Part shown: in pieces, positions 51,901 through 61,755 of the stretch
Numbering within the stretch: the first letter of the stretch is position 1
Layout of the letters: every line of letters starts with the position of its first letter
From: Ziziphus jujuba
Taxonomy: Eukaryota > Streptophyta > Magnoliopsida > Rosales > Rhamnaceae
Direction: 5' to 3'
Length of the DNA: 64,000 nucleotides
Assembly (NCBI RefSeq): GCF_031755915.1
Contig: NC_083384.1
Coordinates: 3,929,501-3,993,500, forward strand
Translations under genes and position numbers: made by a program
Notes under the pieces: generated by a model
Database searches by the model: none
Told to the model about the DNA's origin: nothing
The model's input: the letters and a program-made list of their open reading frames with translations, nothing else

Positions 51901-53530
51901 TGCTTCACAATGCTTTTTTTTTTGTTTTTTCAATTAAATCTTTTGAAAATACGTTATTGATATATGGCGACGCATAAATACTATTATGCATCGCCTATTA
52001 TTGTGAAATTTTTTTTTTTTGTTTTTTTCTAAGTATTAAACAGTTGATTTCTTTCAACTTTAAATAACAAGTGAAAATGTTATAGCTTCTTCACAGTACT
52101 TTTTTTTGGTCTATTCAAATAAATTTTTAGAATATATGTTATTGATATATAGCGACGCATAAACACCATTATGCGTCGCCGATTATTGTGAAAATTTTTT
52201 TTTTTTTTTTTTCTAAGCATTAAACAGTTGATTTGTTTGAACTTTAAATAACAAGTGAAAATGTTATAGCTGCTTCACAGTGCGTTCTTTTTTTGTTTTT
52301 TCAAATAAAGTTTTAGCAAATATATTATTGATGTATGGCGACGCATAGATACCATTATGCATCGCCTATTATTGTGAAAATTTTGTTTTTTTGTTTTTTT
52401 CTATGTATTAAACAGTTGATTTCTTTCAACTTTAAATAACAAGTGAAAATGTTATAGCTGCTTCACAATGCTTTTTTTTTTTGTTTTTTCAATTAAATTT
52501 TTAGAAAATACGTTATTGATATACGGCGACGCATAAATACTTTAATGTTTTGCCTATTATTGTGAATTTTATTTTTTGTTGTTTTTTTCTAAGTATTATA
52601 CAGTTGATTTCTTTCAACTTTAAATAACAAGTGAAAATGTTATAGCTGCTTCACAGTACTTTTTTTTTTTTTGTTTGTTCAAATAAATTTTTAGAGTATA
52701 TTTTATTGATATATAGCGACGCATAAACACCATTATGCGTCGCCTATTATTGTGGAAATTTTTTTTTTTTTTGTTTTCTTCTAAGTATTAAACAGTTGAT
52801 TTCTTTTAACTTTAAATAACAAGTGATAATGTTATAGCTGCTTCACAATGTTTTTTTTTTTTTTGTTTATTCAAATAAATTTTTAGAAAATATGTTATTG
52901 ATAGACGGCGACGCATAAATACTTTAATGTTTTGCCTATTATTGTGAATTTTATTTTTTGTTGTTTTTTTCTAAGTACTAAACAGTTGATTTGTTTGAAC
53001 TTTAAATAACAAGTGAAAATGTTATAGCTGCTTCACAGTGCTTTTTTTTTTGTTTTTTCAAATAAATTTTTAGCAAATATGTTATTGATGTATGGCGACG
53101 CATAAATACCATTATGCATCGCCTATTATTGTGAAAATTTTGTTTTTTTGTTTTTTTCTAAGTATTAAACAGTTGATTTATTTCAACTTTAAATAACAAG
53201 TGAAAATGTTATAGCTGCTTCACAGTGCTTTTTTTTTTTGTTTTTTCAAATAAAGTTTTAGCAAATATGTTATTGATGTATGGCGACGCATAAATACCAT
53301 TATGCGTCGCCTATTATTGTGAAAAGTTTGTTTTTTTGTTTTTTTCTAAGTATTATACAGTTGATTTCTTTCAACTTTAAATAACAAGTGAAAATGTTAT
53401 AGCTGCTTCACGGTGCTTTTTTTTTTTGTTTTTTCAAATAAATTTTTAGAAAATATGTTATTGATATATGGCGACGCATAAATACCATTATGCGTCGCCT
53501 ATTATTGTGGAAATTTTTTTTTTTTTTGTT
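48920..53530 (+). repeat. Satellite stretch linking the 9.52-kb blocks to the right-hand sub-array
   Basis: Starts with about three monomers repeating 46.47-47.0 kb at a shift of about 2,450 bp (GGCGAAGC at about 48967). From about 49545 new types appear: right arms TTATGCATCGCC, GGTCTATTC linkers, CGCATAAACACC, GATAGACGGCGACG with ACTTTAATG, and GAAAAGTTTG tracts. The first right-hand loop-inverted palindrome lies here (50842). No non-satellite sequence. Confidence 0.72.
50842..50871. repeat. Loop-inverted palindrome 3
   Basis: Loop TGGTAT in perfect arms. The flanks (GCAAATATG before, GTGAAAAGTTTG after) match the ordinary palindromes at 50087-50116 and 53282-53311, so only the 30 bp differ in orientation. 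Confidence 0.93.
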
Positions 53531-54035
53531 TTCTTCTAAGTATTAAACAGTTGATTTCTTTTAACTTTAAATAACAAGTGATAATGTTATTGCTGCTTCA
53601 CAATGTTTTTTTTTTTTTGTTTATTCAAATAAATTTTTAGAAAATATGTTATTGATAGACGGCGACGCATAAATACTTTAATGTTTTGCCTATTATTGTG
53701 AATTTTATTTTTTGTTGTTTTTTTCTAAGTATTAAACAGTTGATTTGTTTGAACTTTAAATAACAAGTGAAAATGTTATAGCTGCTTCACAGTGCTTTTT
53801 TTTTTGTTTTTTCAAATAAATTTTTAGCAAATATGTTATTGATGTATGGCGACGCATAAATACCATTATGCATCGCCTATTATTGTGAAAATTTTGTTTT
53901 TTTGTTTTTTTCTAAGTATTAAACAGTTGATTTATTTCAACTTTAAATAACAAGTGAAAATGTTATAGCTGCTTCACAGTGCTTTTTTTTTTTGTTTTTT
54001 CAAATAAAGTTTTAGCAAATATGTTATTGATGTAT

Positions 54036-54065
54036 GGCGACGCATAATGGTATTTATGCGTCGCC
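54036..54065. repeat. Loop-inverted palindrome 4
   Basis: Loop TGGTAT, perfect arms, same GCAAATATG and GAAAAGTTTG flanks. Confidence 0.93.
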
Positions 54066-54598
54066 TATTATTGTGAAAAGTTTGTTTTTTTGTTTTTTTC
54101 TAAGTATTATACAGTTGATTTCTTTCAACTTTAAATAACAAGTGAAAATGTTATAGCTGCTTCACGGTGCTTTTTTTTTTTGTTTTTTCAAATAAATTTT
54201 TAGAAAATATGTTATTGATAGACGGCGACGCATAAATACTTTAATGTTTTGCCTATTATTGTGAATTTTATTTTTTGTTGTTTTTTTCTAAGTATTAAAC
54301 AGTTGATTTCTTTCAACTTTAAATAACAAGTGAAAATGTTATAGCTGCTTCACAGTGCTTTTTTTTTTGTTTTTTCAAATAAATTTTTAGCAAATATGTT
54401 ATTGATGTATGGCGACGCATAAATACCATTATGCATCGCCTATTATTGTGAAAATTTTGTTTTTTTGTTTTTTTCTAAGTATTAAACAGTTGATTTATTT
54501 CAACTTTAAATAACAAGTGAAAATGTTATAGCTGCTTCACAGTGCTTTTTTTTTTTGTTTTTTCAAATAAAGTTTTAGCAAATATGTTATTGATGTAT

Positions 54599-54628
54599 GG
54601 CGACGCATAATGGTATTTATGCGTCGCC
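54599..54628. repeat. Loop-inverted palindrome 5
   Basis: Loop TGGTAT, perfect arms; three monomers (563 bp) after the copy at 54036, so it spread with a three-monomer duplication. Confidence 0.93.
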
Positions 54629-56290
54629 TATTATTGTGAAAAGTTTGTTTTTTTGTTTTTTTCTAAGTATTATACAGTTGATTTCTTTCAACTTTAAATA
54701 ACAAGTGAAAATGTTATAGCTGCTTCACAGTGCTTTTTTTTGTTTGTTTATTCAAATAAATTTTTAGAATATATGTTATTGATATATAGCGACGCATAAA
54801 TACCATTATGCGTCGCCTATTATTGTGAAAATTTTTTTTTTTTGTTTTTTTCTAAGTATTAAACAGTTGATTTCTTTCAACCTTAAACAACAAGTGAAAA
54901 TGTTATAGCTGCTTCACAATGCTTTTTTTTTTGTTTTTTCAATTAAATCTTTTGAAAATACGTTATTGATATATGGCGACGCATAAATACTATTATGCAT
55001 CGCCTATTATTGTGAAATTTTTTTTTTTTGTTTTTTTCTAAGTATTAAACAGTTGATTTCTTTCAACTTTAAATAACAAGTGAAAATGTTATAGCTGCTT
55101 CACAGTACTTTTTTTTGGTCTATTCAAATAAATTTTTAGAATATATGTTATTGATATATAGCGACGCATAAACACCATTATGCGTCGCCGATTATTGTGA
55201 AAATTTTTTTTTTGTTTTTTTCTAAGCATTAAACAGTTGATTTGTTTGAACTTTAAATAACAAGTGAAAATGTTATAGCTGCTTCACAGTGCGTTCTTTT
55301 TTTGTTTTTTCAAATAAATTTTTAGCAAATATATTATTGATGTATGGCGACGCATAGATACCATTATGCATCGCCTATTATTGTGAAAATTTTGTTTTTT
55401 TGTTTTTTTCTATGTATTAAACAGTTGATTTCTTTCAACTTTAAATAACAAGTGAAAATGTTATAGCTGCTTCACAATGCTTTTTTTTTTTGTTTTTTCA
55501 ATTAAATTTTTAGAAAATACGTTATTGATATACGGCGACGCATAAATACTTTAATGTTTTGCCTATTATTGTGAATTTTATTTTTTGTTGTTTTTTTCTA
55601 AGTATTATACAGTTGATTTCTTTCAACTTTAAATAACAAGTGAAAATGTTATAGCTGCTTCACAGTACTTTTTTTTTTTTGTTTATTCAAATAAATTTTT
55701 AGAGTATATGTTATTGATATATAGCGACGCATAAACACCATTATGCGTCGCCTATTATTGTGGAAATTGTTTTTTTTTTTGTTTTCTTCTAAGTATTAAA
55801 CAGTTGATTTCTTTTAACTTTAAATAACAAGTGATAATGTTATAGCTGCTTCACAATGTTTTTTTTTTTTTTGTTTATTCAAATAAATTTTTAGAAAATA
55901 TGTTATTGATAGACGGCGACGCATAAATACTTTAATGTTTTGCCTATTATTGTGAATTTTATTTTTTGTTGTTTTTTTCTAAGTATTAAACAGTTGATTT
56001 GTTTGAACTTTAAATAACAAGTGAAAATGTTATAGCTGCTTCACAGTGCTTTTTTTTTTGTTTTTTCAAATAAATTTTTAGCAAATATGTTATTGATGTA
56101 TGGCGACGCATAAATACCATTATGCATCGCCTATTATTGTGAAAATTTTGTTTTTTTGTTTTTTTCTAAGTATTAAACAGTTGATTTATTTCAACTTTAA
56201 ATAACAAGTGAAAATGTTATAGCTGCTTCACAGTGCTTTTTTTTTTTTGTTTTTTCAAATAAAGTTTTAGCAAATATGTTATTGATGTAT

Positions 56291-56320
56291 GGCGACGCAT
56301 AATGGTATTTATGCGTTGCC
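56291..56320. repeat. Loop-inverted palindrome 6
   Basis: Loop TGGTAT; the right arm reads TTATGCGTTGCC, one CpG-to-TpG change that arose after the flip. The same change is present at 60052 and 61560. Confidence 0.92.
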
Positions 56321-57796
56321 TATTATTGTGAAAAGTTTGTTTTTTTTGTTTTTTTCTAAGTATTATACAGTTGATTTCTTTCAACTTTAAATAACAAGTG
56401 AAAATGTTATAGCTGCTTCACGGTGCTTTTTTTTTTTTGTTTTTTCAAATAAATTTTTAGAAAATATGTTATTGATAGACGGCGACGCATAAATACCATT
56501 ATGCGTCGCCTATTATTGTGAAAATTTTTTTTTTTTGTTTTTTTCTAAGTATTAAACAGTTGATTTCTTTCAACTTTAAATAACAAGTGAAAATGTTATA
56601 GCTACTTCACAATGCTTTTTTTTTTGTTTTTTGAAATAAATTTTTAGAAAATATGTTATTGATATATGGCGACGCATAAACACCATTATGCGTCGCCGAT
56701 TATTGTGAAAATTTTTTTTTTGTTTTTTTCTAAGCATTAAACAGTTGATTTGTTTGAACTTTAAATAACAAGTGAAAATGTTATAGCTGCTTCACAGTGC
56801 GTTCTTTTTTTGTTTTTTCAAATAAATTTTTAGCAAATATATTATTGATGTATGGCGACGCATAGAAACCATTATGCATCGCCTATTATTGTGAAAATTT
56901 TGTTTTTTTGTTTTTTTCTATGTATTAAACAGTTGATTTCTTTCAACTTTAAATAACAAGTGAAAATGTTATAGCTGCTTCACAATGCTTTTTTTTTTTG
57001 TTTTTTCAATTAAATTTTTAGAAAATACGTTATTGATATACGGCGACGCATAAATACTTTAATGTTTTGCCTATTATTGTGAATTTTATTTTTTGTTGTT
57101 TTTTTCTAAGTATTATACAGTTGATTTCTTTCAACTTTAAATAACAAGTGAAAATGTTATAGCTGCTTCACAGTACTTTTTTTTTTTTGTTTATTCAAAT
57201 AAATTTTTAGAGTATATGTTATTGATATATAGCGACGCATAAACACCATTATGCGTCGCCTATTATTGTGGAAATTGTTTTTTTTTTTGTTTTCTTCTAA
57301 GTATTAAACAGTTGATTTCTTTTAACTTTAAATAACAAGTGATAATGTTATAGCTGCTTCACAATGTTTTTTTTTTTTTGTTTATTCAAATAAATTTTTA
57401 GAAAATATGTTATTGATAGACGGCGACGCATAAATACTTTAATGTTTTGCCTATTATTGTGAATTTTATTTTTTGTTGTTTTTTTCTAAGTATTAAACAG
57501 TTGATTTGTTTGAACTTTAAATAACAAGTGAAAATGTTATAGCTGCTTCACAGTGCTTTTTTTTTTGTTTTTTCAAATAAATTTTTAGCAAATATGTTAT
57601 TGATGTATGGCGACGCATAAATACCATTATGCATCGCCTATTATTGTGAAAATTTTGTTTTTTTGTTTTTTTCTAAGTATTAAACAGTTGATTTATTTCA
57701 ACTTTAAATAACAAGTGAAAATGTTATAGCTGCTTCACAGTGCTTTTTTTTTTTGTTTTTTCAAATAAAGTTTTAGCAAATATGTTATTGATGTAT

Positions 57797-57826
57797 GGCG
57801 ACGCATAATGGTATTTATGCGTCGCC
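57797..57826. repeat. Loop-inverted palindrome 7
   Basis: Loop TGGTAT, perfect arms. It is the 3.76-kb-HOR counterpart of the copy at 54036. Confidence 0.93.
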
Positions 57827-58359
57827 TATTATTGTGAAAAGTTTGTTTTTTTGTTTTTTTCTAAGTATTATACAGTTGATTTCTTTCAACTTTAAATAAC
57901 AAGTGAAAATGTTATAGCTGCTTCACGGTGCTTTTTTTTTTTGTTTTTTCAAATAAATTTTTAGAAAATATGTTATTGATAGACGGCGACGCATAAATAC
58001 TTTAATGTTTTGCCTATTATTGTGAATTTTATTTTTTGTTGTTTTTTTCTAAGTATTAAACAGTTGATTTCTTTCAACTTTAAATAACAAGTGAAAATGT
58101 TATAGCTGCTTCACAGTGCTTTTTTTTTTGTTTTTTCAAATAAATTTTTAGCAAATATGTTATTGATGTATGGCGACGCATAAATACCATTATGCATCGC
58201 CTATTATTGTGAAAATTTTGTTTTTTTGTTTTTTTCTAAGTATTAAACAGTTGATTTATTTCAACTTTAAATAACAAGTGAAAATGTTATAGCTGCTTCA
58301 CAGTGCTTTTTTTTTTTGTTTTTTCAAATAAAGTTTTAGCAAATATGTTATTGATGTAT

Positions 58360-58389
58360 GGCGACGCATAATGGTATTTATGCGTCGCC
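58360..58389. repeat. Loop-inverted palindrome 8
   Basis: Loop TGGTAT, perfect arms. Counterpart of the copy at 54599, 3,761 bp downstream. Confidence 0.93.
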
Positions 58390-60051
58390 TATTATTGTGA
58401 AAAGTTTGTTTTTTTGTTTTTTTCTAAGTATTATACAGTTGATTTCTTTCAACTTTAAATAACAAGTGAAAATGTTATAGCTGCTTCACAGTGCTTTTTT
58501 TTGTTTGTTTATTCAAATAAATTTTTAGAATATATGTTATTGATATATAGCGACGCATAAATACCATTATGCGTCGCCTATTATTGTGAAAATTTTTTTT
58601 TTTTGTTTTTTTCTAAGTATTAAACAGTTGATTTCTTTCAACCTTAAACAACAAGTGAAAATGTTATAGCTGCTTCACAATGCTTTTTTTTTTGTTTTTT
58701 CAATTAAATCTTTTGAAAATACGTTATTGATATATGGCGACGCATAAATACTATTATGCATCGCCTATTATTGTGAAATTTTTTTTTTTTGTTTTTTTCT
58801 AAGTATTAAACAGTTGATTTCTTTCAACTTTAAATAACAAGTGAAAATGTTATAGCTGCTTCACAGTACTTTTTTTTGGTCTATTCAAATAAATTTTTAG
58901 AATATATGTTATTGATATATAGCGACGCATAAACACCATTATGCGTCGCCGATTATTGTGAAAATTTTTTTTTTGTTTTTTTCTAAGCATTAAACAGTTG
59001 ATTTGTTTGAACTTTAAATAACAAGTGAAAATGTTATAGCTGCTTCACAGTGCGTTCTTTTTTTGTTTTTTCAAATAAATTTTTAGCAAATATATTATTG
59101 ATGTATGGCGACGCATAGATACCATTATGCATCGCCTATTATTGTGAAAATTTTGTTTTTTTGTTTTTTTCTATGTATTAAACAGTTGATTTCTTTCAAC
59201 TTTAAATAACAAGTGAAAATGTTATAGCTGCTTCACAATGCTTTTTTTTTTTGTTTTTTCAATTAAATTTTTAGAAAATACGTTATTGATATACGGCGAC
59301 GCATAAATACTTTAATGTTTTGCCTATTATTGTGAATTTTATTTTTTGTTGTTTTTTTCTAAGTATTATACAGTTGATTTCTTTCAACTTTAAATAACAA
59401 GTGAAAATGTTATAGCTGCTTCACAGTACTTTTTTTTTTTTGTTTATTCAAATAAATTTTTAGAGTATATGTTATTGATATATAGCGACGCATAAACACC
59501 ATTATGCGTCGCCTATTATTGTGGAAATTGTTTTTTTTTTTGTTTTCTTCTAAGTATTAAACAGTTGATTTCTTTTAACTTTAAATAACAAGTGATAATG
59601 TTATAGCTGCTTCACAATGTTTTTTTTTTTTTTGTTTATTCAAATAAATTTTTAGAAAATATGTTATTGATAGACGGCGACGCATAAATACTTTAATGTT
59701 TTGCCTATTATTGTGAATTTTATTTTTTGTTGTTTTTTTCTAAGTATTAAACAGTTGATTTGTTTGAACTTTAAATAACAAGTGAAAATGTTATAGCTGC
59801 TTCACAGTGCTTTTTTTTTTGTTTTTTCAAATAAATTTTTAGCAAATATGTTATTGATGTATGGCGACGCATAAATACCATTATGCATCGCCTATTATTG
59901 TGAAAATTTTGTTTTTTTGTTTTTTTCTAAGTATTAAACAGTTGATTTATTTCAACTTTAAATAACAAGTGAAAATGTTATAGCTGCTTCACAGTGCTTT
60001 TTTTTTTTTGTTTTTTCAAATAAAGTTTTAGCAAATATGTTATTGATGTAT

Positions 60052-60081
60052 GGCGACGCATAATGGTATTTATGCGTTGCC
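60052..60081. repeat. Loop-inverted palindrome 9
   Basis: Loop TGGTAT with the TTATGCGTTGCC right arm; counterpart of the copy at 56291. Confidence 0.92.
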
Positions 60082-61559
60082 TATTATTGTGAAAAGTTTG
60101 TTTTTTTTGTTTTTTTCTAAGTATTATACAGTTGATTTCTTTCAACTTTAAATAACAAGTGAAAATGTTATAGCTGCTTCACGGTGCTTTTTTTTTTTTG
60201 TTTTTTCAAATAAATTTTTAGAAAATATGTTATTGATAGACGGCGACGCATAAATACCATTATGCGTCGCCTATTATTGTGAAAATTTTTTTTTTTTGTT
60301 TTTTTCTAAGTATTAAACAGTTGATTTCTTTCAACTTTAAATAACAAGTGAAAATGTTATAGCTACTTCACAATGCTTTTTTTTTTGTTTTTTGAAATAA
60401 ATTTTTAGAAAATATGTTATTGATATATGGCGACGCATAAACACCATTATGCGTCGCCGATTATTGTGAAAATTTTTTTTTTGTTTTTTTCTAAGCATTA
60501 AACAGTTGATTTGTTTGAACTTTAAATAACAAGTGAAAATGTTATAGCTGCTTCACAGTGCGTTCTTTTTTTGTTTTTTCAAATAAATTTTTAGCAAATA
60601 TATTATTGATGTATGGCGACGCATAGAAACCATTATGCATCGCCTATTATTGTGAAAATTTTGTTTTTTTGTTTTTTTCTATGTATTAAACAGTTGATTT
60701 CTTTCAACTTTAAATAACAAGTGAAAATGTTATAGCTGCTTCACAATGCTTTTTTTTTTTGTTTTTTCAATTAAATTTTTAGAAAATACGTTATTGATAT
60801 ACGGCGACGCATAAATACTTTAATGTTTTGCCTATTATTGTGAATTTTATTTTTTGTTGTTTTTTTCTAAGTATTATACAGTTGATTTCTTTCAACTTTA
60901 AATAACAAGTGAAAATGTTATAGCTGCTTCACAGTACTTTTTTTTTTTTGTTTATTCAAATAAATTTTTAGAGTATATGTTATTGATATATAGCGACGCA
61001 TAAACACCATTATGCGTCGCCTATTATTGTGGAAATTGTTTTTTTTTTTGTTTTCTTCTAAGTATTAAACAGTTGATTTCTTTTAACTTTAAATAACAAG
61101 TGATAATGTTATAGCTGCTTCACAATGTTTTTTTTTTTTTTGTTTATTCAAATAAATTTTTAGAAAATATGTTATTGATAGACGGCGACGCATAAATACT
61201 TTAATGTTTTGCCTATTATTGTGAATTTTATTTTTTGTTGTTTTTTTCTAAGTATTAAACAGTTGATTTGTTTGAACTTTAAATAACAAGTGAAAATGTT
61301 ATAGCTGCTTCACAGTGCTTTTTTTTTTGTTTTTTCAAATAAATTTTTAGCAAATATGTTATTGATGTATGGCGACGCATAAATACCATTATGCATCGCC
61401 TATTATTGTGAAAATTTTGTTTTTTTGTTTTTTTCTAAGTATTAAACAGTTGATTTATTTCAACTTTAAATAACAAGTGAAAATGTTATAGCTGCTTCAC
61501 AGTGCTTTTTTTTTTTTGTTTTTTCAAATAAAGTTTTAGCAAATATGTTATTGATGTAT

Positions 61560-61589
61560 GGCGACGCATAATGGTATTTATGCGTTGCC
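61560..61589. repeat. Loop-inverted palindrome 10
   Basis: Loop TGGTAT with the TTATGCGTTGCC right arm, 1,508 bp after the copy at 60052, so it was carried by the eight-monomer HOR. Confidence 0.92.
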
Positions 61590-61755
61590 TATTATTGTGA
61601 AAAGTTTGTTTTTTTTGTTTTTTTCTAAGTATTATACAGTTGATTTCTTTCAACTTTAAATAACAAGTGAAAATGTTATAGCTGCTTCACGGTGCTTTTT
61701 TTTTTTTGTTTTTTCAAATAAATTTTTAGAAAATATGTTATTGATAGACGGCGAC

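Larger units (their letters stand above)
53531..57290 (+). repeat. 3.76-kb twenty-monomer HOR, copy 1
   Basis: Landmarks recur at +3,760 to +3,763: GATAGACGG (about 53655 and 57415, 54220 and 57980, 55910 and 59670), inverted loops (54036 and 57797), GCATAGATACC (about 55350 and 59110) and GCATAGAAACC (about 56860 and 60622). An eight-monomer shift of about 1,505 bp inside it (55350 to 56860) shows a smaller nested HOR. Confidence 0.83.
57291..61755 (+). repeat. 3.76-kb HOR, copy 2, with an extra eight-monomer repeat at its end
   Basis: Repeats copy 1 in order to about 61050 and then matches the start of copy 2 for about 0.7 kb more (GATAGACGG at 61178 and the inverted loop at 61560). The palindromes at 60235 and 61743 (GATAGACGG with ACCATTATGCG) are 1,508 bp apart, the eight-monomer period. 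Identity ends at about 61760. Confidence 0.8.
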
